Assembly: GCA_015680685.1 (NCBI GenBank)
Contig: MNCI01013900.1
Location: forward strand, 1-64,000
Reading direction: 5' to 3'
Length of the DNA: 64,000 nt
Source: Gnetum montanum
Taxonomy: Eukaryota; Streptophyta; Gnetopsida; Gnetales; Gnetaceae
Shown here: positions 35,251 to 47,033 of the stretch, piece by piece
How the letters are laid out: the number at the start of each line of letters is the position of its first letter
Position numbering within the stretch: the stretch's first letter is position 1
Made by a program: the position numbers and the translations under genes
The notes under the pieces: model-generated
Database searches by the model: none
Told to the model about the DNA's origin: nothing
The model's input: only the letters and a program-made list of their open reading frames with translations

Positions 35251-35759
35251 GCCTAAATTCTATAGCTAGATCTATTATTTTCATAGCCATTTGCAAGTTT
35301 TTTCTTTAGGTTTTGTAGTCAAAACCCTTGAAATATCAATGTTGGTCTTTCCCCCCTATGACAAGAACTACAATGTGGAAGTTGTAGGTGATTGGGCTTT
35401 GGTTTTTCATAGCACTTGCTATGAATTTTAAGACCCAAAGCCACCCCACCTCCCCACCCACCCAAAATTTCAAGTTGAGAGAATTAGTAGCTTCCTGGAA
35501 TCAATTTTAGTGAAAAATACAAACTTTCCAATTTGGTTTTCAACCTTTTTCCTTGAAACACCATCAAATTTGGACTATAGTGCCTTGACTACAAATTTGG
35601 CTAAGTGTTGAGACTATGCTTGACCCTAGTTGAAACTTTACATCATATATGAAACTTTCCCATTTAGGGTCATGATGCTATACTATCCTAATGGCCAAAG
35701 TAAGAGATTTTTGGTTAACAACCAACAACTTAAACCTTTCCTTGAACCAAAAATAACCA
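35251..35759. other. Leader of the second Tat-like element, no gene seen
   Basis: About 500 bp after the primer site with no open frame. It includes a C-rich stretch near 35,445-35,465. It may be the untranslated leader up to the junction with the Athila-like segment. Confidence 0.4.
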
Positions 35760-37200
35760 ATGAAAAGAATGCCTCAATTGACGATCATGTATGCTCAATC
35801 TTTTGAATCTCTTCCTTCTATCTTAGTTGTGGGGGAGATGGCCATCCATGCTAATAATTATATGAGTGGCTCCTTAGTTTTCAACTTTTTTCTTTACATC
35901 ATTTTTTACATGTTTCTTATTTTCTTGAATATTTTACAATTTTTTCTATATTTTCTTTATTTGGACTTTTCTTATGTGTCTTTTTTTCTTTATTCTCATT
36001 AGGACTTTGGTGCTAAACATAGCTATTGATTGATGATGGTTTATTAAATTGTATTACTTACTTAATTGCAAATGATTGGATTTCATCCTTGAGTTTTGAC
36101 ATTGATTTTCTCATGATATCAGGTAGTGAGTTCATGGCATCCACCCATTTGACATACCTTTATTATGTTTCCTTGTTTTGAAAATATGAGGTCCCTACTT
36201 AATAACAACTTATAATGAATTTGTGATCTTGGTGCTTTCTAGACTTAGAACAAATCAAGTGGATGAACAAGGATGTGGCTTTAAGGGGATTTATCAAATT
36301 TTGTACCCATCTACCATATGTAGTTTCATGAGTATTCCCATTAATTCCTCTTCATTCCATGTTGTCCAATAAATGGGAAGTAATGCCTTTGCATGGTGTG
36401 ATTCCCATATGAAAAAAGAAAAAGAAAAAGAAAAAAACTATGGGAATTCAAAGCATACTCCTTAGACATAATAACAGGCTACAAGCACTGGAAAGACATG
36501 TTACCCATGCCTGAAGGCACCCCTACAACTAAGGTCCTCTTCTCTTCCTACTTCTCTTTTCTTCTTTCTTTGGAATGGTGAGTGATTGTTGGTGATGCTC
36601 TTGTACTCTAGGGGGTGGAACAGTCTTAATGTGCCAATGTGAGGTCACTGGTAGTTGATGGTCTTAACTCTAAGTAAGGATGGAATACTATCAAGTCATA
36701 CTAATCATATCATCCATAAGGAAATTCATGTGACCATGATGCAGAACTTCATTCCATACTTTCTCTCTCATCCTCCAGTTCTTTCCATTTACCACCTCAC
36801 TACCTCCTATCGTGTTTTATTGATGGGTTCATTTTGAGAGGTCTTAATTCTTTGATGGTTTCTTCAATGATTTGGTTTTTTAACAATCCATGGCCATTAA
36901 TCACCCTTGGGGCCTACAAACTCCTTAGTATGATGGCATGCAAGGGCATTCAAGGCATGAACCTACTATGGGGAGAACCCACTTGCATTCTCTTTGGCTA
37001 GGATGATTAAATTTCCTATCCCTTGGTCATTTTGCTTTCAAACCTTTGTTTTTCACTTCAAAGCATCCATTTTTTGCACTCCTTAACAATTTATCTCCTA
37101 CCAAATCTCCTTTCCAAATGTATTCTAGCCCTCTTCACTCATTTTTCCTTATTCTAGGCTTTTTTGGCTTTCTCTAAACCCTAGTTTCATGTCAAAACTC
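35760..37200 (+). mobile_element. Post-integrase segment of the Athila-like family (plus-strand copy)
   Basis: Short shared blocks match the minus-strand copies at 45,200-43,780 and 61,860-60,900. The frame near 35,790 has LPSILVVGEMAIHAN, against LPPTTLVMGEIATNAN in element B. Near 36,480 the plus strand reads ACAAGCACTGGAAAGACATG, then TTACCCATGCCTGAAGGCAC, matching the reverse of 44,525-44,460 and 61,150-61,085. At 36,960-37,020 CCCACTTGCATT and ATCCCTTGGTCATTT match element A. No integrase remains upstream, so this is a truncated third family member in the opposite orientation. Confidence 0.65.
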
Positions 37201-37229
37201 TCTTTCTATACTTAGTTTTTTCAATGTGA

Positions 37230-37500
37230 AAAGTTTTCCATGTGGCTACGTTGACACATCCTTGTCAATGTAGCTCAATGTGTTGATATAGTGTCATTGA
37301 TGCATCCCTATTGACATAACAAAAAAAAAAATAGTATAAATACACGAGCCAAATTTTTATATTTACATCATAACACTAGGGGAATTTTTGTAATTTTTAG
37401 AGACCAGAGCCTTCCCAATACCATAACTTCCTAATTGCTTGTTTGATTCAACTTGTTCTTTGATCCTTGAGCTACTGAAGATGAGATTCACATCACGGGG
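37230..37500 (+). promoter_or_regulatory. LTR-like U3/TATA upstream of a decayed ORF
   Basis: The sequence TCATTGATGCATCCCTATTG, an A11 run and AGTATAAATACACG (near 37,333) give a TATA box with a U3-like upstream repeat (TTGACACATCCTTGTCAATG). The GTCATTGxxGCATCC words resemble the minus-strand U3 at 6.25-6.33 kb and in the E LTR. LTR limits are not resolved. Confidence 0.4.
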
Positions 37501-37699
37501 ATCACAAACCTATAGTTTATGATGTAAAATTTTTTAAAAATTTTTCTAATTTCCAAGTAGTTTAATTAATAAAATAATATTAAAAATCACCAATCCACAT
37601 AAGTTAAACCTCACCAACAAACTCATGTAGCCATTGGAATTAAATAACAATAAACTAATAAATCTTTCATGATCACAAATTAGCCTCAGTGTAACTAGC

Positions 37700-40330
37700 G
37701 CAAATGGGAAACAGTATTAAAGTATTGAATGTTATACATAAGAAAGTAATCCTTGCCTATGTTTGTGATCATAGATGGTGCCAAAGAGATCACAGAGAGA
37801 AGGACCATCCCAACCACAGAAGAAGTGAGCAAGAGGGAGAAGGGGCTAGCAGCCATAGCAACTCCAAGAAGGTGAGGTAGAAACACATGTCACAGGACCT
37901 CTTTAGGATGAGTCCAAAGTGGAATTTATTCATTAGATTCCAATTGCTAAAATAGATCAGTCAAGGTAAGATGAGGTGTCGAGGCTTAGACCAAATTTGG
38001 AGGTCACTTTGACTAAGCCTACCTTGAGTGAATCCACTCTAAGGAAGTTCAAAGTTCTATTCTTTAGGAAATCAACTTTGGTTCCTTCATTGAATTGACA
38101 TCAAAAGAGATTAAGATATAACTATAAGGGTGTCCCATGTGGCTCATTCTTACTTTTGGTGGGGAGTGGTTTGTGGGAGAAACTTATCTCTTTTGGACCA
38201 ACTAAAAAGCAAATGCTATAGTAAAAATCAAAGACATTAGCCTATCCTATTTGGTTGAGGTCATTACAAAGGCACTTGGACTACTTAACACTGGGCCAAC
38301 ACTAGCAGAAATTTCCACACAAGCAGAGCTAGAAGTAAAAAAGGAATGTATCCAATAATGTTATGGGATGGATCATAAGGAGTACGGTGCACTCACCAAG
38401 GTGAAGAGAGTTTACCTTAAGATTGCAGCTTATCACCTAAATCCAACGTGGAGGCCAAACAAGGTCATTGCCTTCTTTGCCCATGCATGTGCTGCTCTAA
38501 GCAGAAAATTCCAAATCAACCTCTCCTAGCTAATCTTCTTGGAGATTGAAAAGCATTTCAAAGAGAATGAGTGAGGAAGGAAGACATTCCTCTTTCCATG
38601 GCTAAACAAAAAACTCTACAAAAGGGGAGGCATAACTCATTAAGAAAATGACATGCTTTGTCATGCTTCTACTAAATCTTGGTAGAAAATGATGAAGGAC
38701 AAAGCACCTACCAAGTTCCTTGAAGAGGAGTGGCCACTGCCACCACCCATTGGAGAAACAATGCTGAAGGCTCGTGTAGTAATAAAATGCATGAGAAATC
38801 TCTATGAATAAATTCTACAGTAGTAGCATAGAGAACCAAGTGGTGAAGAGCCATTAATCTACCAGCCAATGTTGAGCCACCTCATTGAATTAACCAAGAC
38901 AATAAGATGGTTAGAAGAGATTGTGTTACTATTTTCAACACAACACATGTAGGTGCTCACAAGATGAAATTTGAGCACTTGAGAAGTGATAGTGTCCATT
39001 CTTGAACAATGACTTTCTAGATATCTTTGGGAATATTGGCACTTTCTTGTGGCAACTGGAGGAGGGCAAGGGAGTAACTATCTTGGTGATGTAGCATCAT
39101 GGAGAGGAAATAATGGCATGGGTAGTGGTTGATAGAGTAGCAAAAGCTCTTAATGCTTTTATGATAGCTATGCTAGATATTGCTGGACTCATAGATGTGT
39201 AAGCTTTTGCAAGAGTGGGAAGCGGGAGGCTAAGTATAGCCCAACATGAGAAAGTGTTTGGACTTATTAGTGGGAATTGGGTAATTGCTTCGAGAAATCT
39301 TTGATCTTCCAGAAGAAATCAAAACTACCTAGTTGAAGTTGCTCGAGTCTATGGGCAAGCTCATAATTGCAAATGCACAACTTGAGGTAGCCACTACCAA
39401 AAATCAATGGTTGGCTATTGAGGTTGAAGAATTGAGAGCCTGCTTGGCCAATCTTGCCATTCTTAACCAAGCTGTTACATAGGATGAGGCTTTCATGTAG
39501 CTTCAAAACTAGTTGAAAGAGGCTAAGAATGCTAAGGGGATGATAGTCTTTGATGCATCATTATCAAAAGTTATTACTATCCACATTGATAAGAACTTGG
39601 CGCAAGTCCATAACTAGAACCTAACTTTGACCAAAGACATCCATCACTTGTGAAATGTAGAGAAGCAAAAAGACTAGATGGTCAAATTTGTGAGACAACA
39701 GTAGAACTAGCTCGCTAAGGTGAACATGGACATGAGGAGCTTGGTAGCTAAGAACAGGAATCTATCAATGGAGGAAGTCCATGCACTTTGCTAGAAAATG
39801 GCCATTGAGGTAGTCACCTAGAAAAATGAAGCCCTATAGTTTGAACAAATGGAAAATCACTACAAGAAGTAGGTAGGGCTCCTCAAGGAGGTGAATGAAA
39901 AGGAAGTTTAATTGGCCAAGGCAAATATCAATGAGACCCTCTAGAAACTCCAACTAAGTGGTGATGTATGGCAAAAAATCTTTGATGGATTGAATGCCTA
40001 CAATAAGGAAAAGATCCACCTAAAGGAGTTGCAAATTAAAGAAATGAAAGAATACATGAAGCTTTCCAACCTCTAGTATGAGAACTTAGCAATGCTGATA
40101 ATCAAAAGGCCAAGGCTAGAGTTAGAGAAGTAGGTGACTAGCTCATACCTCTTCTATGAGGTTTAGTTCAAGCATCACAAAGACACCAATTAGAAGCTAG
40201 AAATAGCTAATGCCAAGCTTGAAGTTCTTAGGAGCCAATTTATGGATCAACTGTTGATAACCTAGTCAGAAGGATGAACAACAATCATGAATTGTAAAAC
40301 CTTGTAAAGATGTTTGACTACGAATGTAAA
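37700..40330 (+). pseudogene. Decayed retroelement ORF with long coiled-coil part, function unknown
   Basis: The plus-strand pieces in order are IIDGAKEITERRTIP near 37,765, KEYGALTKVKRVYLKI and HLNPTWRPNKVIAFFAHA at about 38,365-38,490, and FLEEEWPLPPPIGETMLKA near 38,720. From 39,330 to 40,260 there is a heptad-like Leu/Lys/Glu region (LEVATTKNQWLAIEVEELRA, KLEIANAKLEVLRSQFMDQL). At least 20 stops interrupt it, nearly all TAG or TAA where Gln or Trp fits. It ends in a Pro/His-rich tail near 40,600. It has no pol motif. It parallels the minus-strand ORF at 3.3-6.1 kb and may be the extra or gag-like ORF of a non-autonomous LTR element. Confidence 0.45.
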
Positions 40331-41012
40331 TAATTCATAACATGGTTTATCAATCTTAAAGAGTTGTTCTTAACAATGCCATATTTGTGGGATGTCCTTG
40401 TACTAGCCCACATTAGTAAAGCTATGTGAACTTTGACCAATCCATAGTGTAAGGAGAAGAAGATGAAGGCATTCATGAATGCCTTTCACCTTCCACTAGA
40501 AGAAATAGCTATAGTAGGACAACCACAACCATAGCCTCATTCTTAGCCATCACCACCATGACCACCAAAGGCTGGAGAAGGTCCTTCAGCATCCTAGGAG
40601 CCTCCACCTTCTAGCATTGTTTGATCTCCTCTTCACCTTTACAAACCAGTGGATCCCAAATGTTCATTTGTGTAAAGGTGTTCAATTTTGTTGTTCCAAA
40701 TACCCATTTTTGTAATTATTAAAATTCTATAAAATCTAGCACTTGGATTCAGTTAGTCAGTGATTCCATACCTTTTCAATTTTATAAGAGGCTTAATCCT
40801 ATTTTTGTTCACTTGAGGAAGAGTTTTCATTCAGTCATAGGGATATGATGAATCCTATGATTAGATGCGTTATTGCAATATTTGTCTTTTCCTATATAAA
40901 TGCACACATCCACCACATTTATGACATGTTAAGTCCATAGCATAGCTAAAGTCTTGCAATTTTCTTGGCCTAGAGTTAGAATATTTTTTAAGTGCTTGTA
41001 GTAGGACTCCAA
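40331..41012. other. Spacer before the minisatellite, no gene seen
   Basis: No long open frame. It contains a short Pro/His-coding tail from the upstream pseudogene and a CCTATATAAATGC TATA-like word near 40,893. No LTR end was identified. Confidence 0.4.
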
Positions 41013-43775
41013 GGATTCTTTGAGATACTAGAAAATGATTCTTCAAGATACTAGAACATTTTTCTTTGAGATAATAGAATAATTTTATTTCTAGATATTA
41101 GGAAAAGGTTCTTCAAGATATCAGAAAAAAGGTTCTTTAAGATACCAACAAAAAAATTATTCTTTAGGATACCATATAAAGGTACTTAGAGTGATTAGAA
41201 AATGGTTTTTCAAGATACCAAAACAAAGTTTTTTAAGATACAAGAAAATGATTATTTAAGATATTAGAAAAAGGTTCTTTAAGATACTAGAAAATGGTTA
41301 TTCGAGATACCAGAAAATAGTTCTGTGAGATACCAGAAAAAGGTTTTTCAAGATATAAGAAAAAAGTTCTTTGAGATAACAAAAAAAGATTGTTCATAAT
41401 ATGAGAAAGAAATTCTTTGAGATACCATAAAAAAGGTTCTTCAAAATACTAGAAAATGATTCTTCATGATATCTTAAAAAGCTTCTTAAAAGATATCTAG
41501 AAAATGGTTTTTTGAGATATAAGAAAATGGTTCTTTGAGATACAAACTAATGGCTCTTTCTAAGTTTCTAGAAAAAAGGTTCTTCAAGATATCAGAAAAT
41601 GATTCCTAGAAATATCAAAAAAAGAATCTTCAAGAAACTACAAAAATGGTTTATTGAGATATAAGAAAATAGTTCTTCAAAGATATCAAAGAATGGTTGT
41701 CAAAGGTACAAGAAAATAATTCTTTGAGATACTAAAAAAAAGTCCTTGAAGATACCAAAAAAAGGTTTTTTAAGATACTAAAAAATGATTATTTGAGATA
41801 CTAGAAAACTCTTTTTCAAGATACCAAAAAAGGATTTGTCAAGTTATTAGAAAAAGGTTCTTCAACATTTTAGAAAATAGTTCATTGAGATATCGAAAGA
41901 TGTTTCTTCAAGATACCAAAAAAATGGTTCTTTGAGATACAAGAAAGAGGTTATTTGAGATACCAAAAAATTGTTTCTTCGAGATACTGAAAAAATACTT
42001 TTCAAAATGTCAAAAAGAGATTTTTCAAGATACTAGAAAATAATTATTCAAGATATCAAAAAAAGGTTCTTAAAGATACCAAGAAATGGTTATTTGAAAT
42101 ACTCAAAAAAGTTTCTTCAAGCTTCTAGAATAAGGGTTTTCAAGATAACTAAAAGTAGTTCTTTAAGATACTAGAAAATGTTAACTTCAAAATACTAGAA
42201 AAAGATTATTCAAGATTCTAGATAATTGTTCTTTGAGATACCCAAACAATTTTTCTTTTGGAATCCAACAAAAGGTTCTTTGAGATACTAGAAAAGGACA
42301 CAAAAATATTCTGTAAAAATATTAGTTCTTCAAAGATATGAGAACAAGGTTCATTGAGATACCAAAAAAAGATTCTTTAAGATACTAGAAAAAAGTTTTT
42401 TTGAAGATACTAGAAAATGATTCTTCTTTAAAAAAAATGGTTCTTCGAGATACTAGAAAATAGTTATTCAAGATACTAGAAAATGGTTCTTCTAGATACC
42501 AGAAAATGGTTCTTGAATATATTAAAAAAAGGTTATTCAAGATACAAGAAAAATAATTTCTGAAATACCAGAAAATGATTCTTATAGAAAATAATTTTTT
42601 AAGATGCATGAAAATGGTTTTTCAAGGTACTAGAAGAAGATTCTTCAAGATACCAAAAAATGATTTTTCTAGATACCAGAAAAAGATTTTTTCAAATATA
42701 CCAAAACAAGATTCTTCAAAATATCAAAAATGATTTTTCTAGTTACTAAAAAAAGATTTTTAAAGATAGAAAAAAATTATTCAAAATACTAGAAAAATGT
42801 TCTTCATAATATAAGAGAAAGGTTGCTTAAGAGACCAAAAAACTTGAGATACCTGAAAAATGATTTTTTTAGATACGAAAAAATTATTTTTTGAGATACC
42901 TGAAAAAAGTTCTTTAAGATACTAGAAAATGATTCTTTGATAAACCAAAAGAAGGTTTTTTAAGATACATAAAAAGGATCTTTGAGATAGTAAAAAGTAA
43001 TTTTCCAAGATATCAAAAAATGGTTTTTTGAGTTACTATAAAAGGATTTATTAACATATTAGAAAATGATTCTTCAAGATACTAGAAAATGGTTCTTCGA
43101 GATACTAGAAAGAGGTTCTTCTAGATATTAAAAAAATATCCTTCTAAATAGCCAAAATATTTTCCTTAAGATATCAAAAAATGGTTCTTTAGAATACTAG
43201 AAAAAGTTTCTTTATGGTACTAAAATAGAGATATTTAAGATAATAGAAAATGACTCTTTAGGATACTAGAAAATATTATCTTTGAGATACCACAAAATGG
43301 TTATTTGAGATACAAGATAATGATTCTTTAAAATACCAAGAAAATGCTTTTTTGAAAATCTAACAAAAGGTTCTTCGAGATACTAAAAAAAGACAGAAAA
43401 ATATTTTATGAAAAAAAAGTTCTTCAAAGATACTTGGAGAAGGTTTTTCAAGATACTAGAAAAAGATTCTTTAAGATATCAAAAAAAGATTATTTCAAAG
43501 ATACCAGAAAATGGTTCTTTGAGATATGAGAAAAGGGTTTTTCTAGAAAATGGTTCTTCGAGATACTAGAAAATGGTTCTTTAAGAAACAAAAAAATGGT
43601 TTTTCTAGATACTAGAAAATGATTCTTCAAGATACTAGAAAAAGATTCTTTGTGACACCACAAAAAGATTTAGTGAGATACCAAAAAATGGTACTTTTAG
43701 ATACAAGAAAAAGATTCTTAGAGATACTATAAAAAGGTTTCTAGTATCTCAAAGAATCTTGAAGAACCATTTTTC
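41013..43775. repeat. 2.76-kb minisatellite, 23-bp unit AGAAAATGGTTCTTCGAGATACT
   Basis: Roughly 115 degenerate copies of a 23-bp unit, AGAAAATGGTTCTTC plus RAGATACY. Because 23 is not a multiple of three, each frame is read in turn and long frames here (for example minus 42,609-42,385) are chance. The best-preserved run is 43,540-43,680. The last ~35 bp (43,741-43,775) are the reverse complement of the array unit, so the array ends in an inverted copy. It abuts the Athila-like spacer of element A. Confidence 0.92.
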
Positions 43776-45230
43776 TTCTGGGGCCCAAGAGAAGCTTGAA
43801 GAGAAGCCTGAAAGACATAGAATGATGGCAACAACATAGAAGAGAGTAATGTTAGCTTAGAAAAAGAGGTTTAAGTAGATTTAGATGAATTTGAATTGCA
43901 AAATAGAGTAAAACTAGATGTATAAATGCAGGATGATGGGATTGATTGGACAAATGACCAAGGGATATGAATTTTAGCATGAGGTAGATAAAAGAAAATG
44001 CAAGTGGGTCCTTCTCAATGTAGGCTTTTTGCCCTTGATTCCCTTGCATGCTCTAATCTTAAGGAGTCCATAGAAACTAAGGATGATTAATGGTCATTTC
44101 AAGTTAAAACTAATATCCAATGAGTAATTTTCTTAGGATTATGGAATAATCATAACAAATGTATTAATTAACCATGATAAGAGGTAGTGAGGTCATATTG
44201 TATAAGTTGAGAATGATGGAAGAGAGAAAATGATGGGTAGGTGATCTACATTTAGATCACACAAGATCTTTGTAAGGTTTGTAATTAAGAGTATATGATA
44301 CTATCCAATCCTCAAACTAGACCAAGTCCATTCCACTTTTTGTGACTTCACATTAATGTAGCCTTTCCCTTCAACTAGTAAAAGTTGATGACAATTCCCA
44401 AAGAACAACCACCACTCCAAGAGAAGCAGAAAAGAACATAAGGAAGATAGAAAGAGGCTTAGTTAGAGGGGTGCCTTTAGGCATGAGTAACATGTCTTTC
44501 TAGATCCATAACTAGTGCTTGTAGTTTATTATTGTATCTAGGGGGTGGGCTTTGAATTCTTATTCTTATATTATTTTTTTCATGGGAACCAGACCATATA
44601 AGAAGTTCTTCCTTTTATGATTGACAATAGGAGTGATGATATACCAATGAAGAAAGATCATAAAACTCAAGCAAGAAGTTGAGAAGAAGATACAACAAGT
44701 CTCCTTGAGATCATACCCTTTTCCATTTCTTCTTGGTCCATTTCAAATCTATTGGTTGCAAGATCATTGGTTACTTTTTAGTTGCAATGTGGAAGGACCT
44801 CATGCTTCCAAGATGTAGAATCTATATGGAATAGATGAAATATATGAATGTCATGAGCTCACTACCTAATACCATGAGAAAATTGATAATTTGTTAATAG
44901 AGCTAATAATCCAAAGATAATAATGTGGCCATCTATGAAATTAATCATAATAGTAATGTCTGCATTAAATAGGTTCTAGTATAGCAATATCAAAGATTTC
45001 TTGAAATAAGATAAAATTAACAAACAAAGGAAGAAAAGAAAGGAAACATTTATAAAATAGTTCATAAAATATTTAAGAAAATGAAAAAAATATAAAGAAT
45101 ATTATAAAAAAGGTGAAAATAAGTTAGTCCTCCAAGGTATCAGCATAAATGGGCATCTCCACCATGACTATGTTGAGAGGAGGAGATCTGAAAAAGAGAA
45201 CATGCTTGATCTTGCTCTGAGGTGTTGGTG
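43776..45230 (-). mobile_element. Athila-like element A, post-integrase spacer (left part)
   Basis: The minus strand from 45,230 to about 43,780 matches the post-integrase segment of element B (61,860-60,900) and the plus-strand copy at 35,760-37,200 in short blocks. The stretch at 45,170-45,230 joins directly to 55,856 once element D is removed (GGTGTTGGTG, CTATT, GGTTATTTG). No coding domain is seen. The 3' LTR expected to its left is missing or replaced by the minisatellite. Confidence 0.65.
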
Positions 45231-45235
45231 CTATT
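45231..45235. repeat. Target-site duplication CTATT (left of element D)
   Basis: CTATT precedes the LTR start TGTAATGTCC and is repeated exactly at 55,851-55,855 after the 3' LTR end. Confidence 0.9.
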
Positions 45236-46821
45236 TGTAATGTCCTGTCCCTTGTTAAGGGTGGAAACAATTGTAAAAAATGTATTTAACCTTCTAATGA
45301 AGGGGTACCTCGTTATGAGAAGTTATGACTATTCATATACCCCTTGGGAAAGGGTTTGACCTATGCTATTTAAGGTTGGAGTTAGAGGTCGTGCTGACAT
45401 GGAGTTGTGGTTCCTGGAAAGACGAGTAATTGGAGCTGGATAAAGTAGGACAAAAAGGGATTGATCACCCCTTTGGTAGGATAGCCTAACCATGGTGGCA
45501 ATGCCGGATTTCCTCTAAGGCTTAAGTGGCATAGGAAGATAATCCAAAAGGACATTACAGTACTCTGTTCTATTAATACAACTTTTCCATTTTTCTTTCC
45601 TTGCTTAATTATATAGTATCAATTACTTATTTGCTAATTAATTCATTATTTAATTTTTTATAATCTTTTTGATATTGATGAGACGCGACATGCACTGTGC
45701 CACGATATCACATCCCATGCAATATCGCGTATGCGACATCACGTCTTTCCCTGTGATATTGCGTACGCGATATCGCGGTCCGCTGCCATATCTATAAATA
45801 AGAGGCGGCACTCCCTCCATTTCCCAATCCTGGCTAGAAGTAGCGAAGCTCTGGTAGATTGATCACTCCAGAGTTAGAATTTTTCCCATGTGCCCGCAGT
45901 AGGAGTCCTAGAGTGAACGGCTCTTTATTCGAGCAGCTTGTAACCTGAACCCAAGTTGTGTACGGCAATAAAGACGAACTTGATTGGATAAACCTTGCAA
46001 TACATGGTTTCAATTATTGTTGTTATTCACTGCTTTCCTAGTGTGCACAAGTACGACTTGATTACGAGCATCTACGGCTGTGTACGGCTAATCAAGGAAT
46101 CGGCTGCTTGTTGTAACGCGTGAGTACGACTTAACTACAAGCATTGGCTGCTTGGTAACCCAGTAGCGTATTCCAGGACCTGCGCTTGGTAATCCCAGTA
46201 GTAGTCCAATGTGTACGGCTAGTTGAGGAATCGGCTACTCATCGCTAGGCTAGAACGTGTGATAAGTACGACTTGGCTACGAGCATCCACGGGTGTGTAC
46301 GGCTAGCCAAGTTATCGGCTACTTATCACACTTAGGCTAAATAGGTGCCTCAGTACGACCACTTTGAGCACTTGCGTTATGTGTGGTGATCCTAGTAACG
46401 ATTAGCGTTTGGTAAGCCACAGTTGCATAGTTCAGGGTGTGTCCGGTAAGTGGGAACGGATGCTGACACTAGTTAATTTAGACTTAGGACATTAGTTAGA
46501 GTTACTTAGTTTCTCAACCCTTTCTCTCATAGCATAGGCAATAAACTGAAAAATACCAAAAAAATCACATACTCAGACTTGCTTAACCATACACTGTGAC
46601 ATCTACAAGCAAGCCTGGGAAGACAACGAACGATTAACCCCAAGTGTTTCTTGTGGCGTTAAGGCATTTAGTCTACAAAGTTCGACCGGATCGCGCGTGC
46701 ACGCTCATATTCATATGGTTGAGTGTAGGGGTACCTCACCACTCATCAGATATGTTATCCATGATGAATATAATAAATTAGGTGTTCATATTTTTACAAC
46801 ATTTGGGAACAAGATGTCACA
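45236..46821 (+). repeat. 5' LTR of chromovirus D (interrupted)
   Basis: It starts TGTAATGTCCTGTCCC and ends GATGTCACA. It aligns with 55,363-55,850 except for 45,676-46,753, which is a separate inserted solo LTR plus the duplicated target. A TATA-like CTATTTAAGG lies near 45,374. Confidence 0.9.
45676..46748 (+). mobile_element. 1,073-bp solo LTR of the TGATGAG family
   Basis: It begins TGATGAGACGCG and ends CACTCATCA, with a perfect 7-bp terminal inverted repeat. The duplication GATAT is at 45,671-45,675 and 46,749-46,753. The D 3' LTR at ~55,770-55,785 shows the empty site. A TATA box, CTATAAATA, lies at 45,792-45,800. The second half has many TGTGTACGGCTA / AGTACGACTTG words in alternating order. 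The same LTR family occurs on the minus strand at 59,081-59,892 and at 1-45. There it is linked to the Athila-like element B, so this copy probably derives from that family. Confidence 0.9.
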
Positions 46822-46823
46822 TT

Positions 46824-46836
46824 TGGTATCGAAGCA
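46824..46836 (+). promoter_or_regulatory. Primer-binding site of element D
   Basis: TGGTATCGAAGC lies two bases after the LTR. It matches the TGGTATCAGAGC site for initiator tRNA-Met used by most plant chromoviruses and copia elements, with small changes. Confidence 0.85.
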
Positions 46837-47033
46837 CACCATGATTCATAAACCAAAATGAAAGAAAAACGTTATTCTATTATTATCATAAAAAATAAGT
46901 ACATTTAAGAAAAATAATAACATGAAGGAAAATATTATTTTATTTTATTATCAAAAGGAATGAAAAGGAAGTACATTATTAAGAAAAGGGGGCAGGGGGT
47001 AGAATGGGAAAATAAAGAAAAGGACAACTATAA

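Noticed and set aside
42385-42609. 75-codon minus frame inside the minisatellite
   Set aside because: A 23-bp unit cycles through all frames, so chance long frames arise. The protein is a repeat of the same words.
41013-43775. CRISPR-like array (regular short repeats)
   Set aside because: Repeats are directly adjoining 23-bp units with no distinct spacers, they are degenerate, and the setting is a plant genome.
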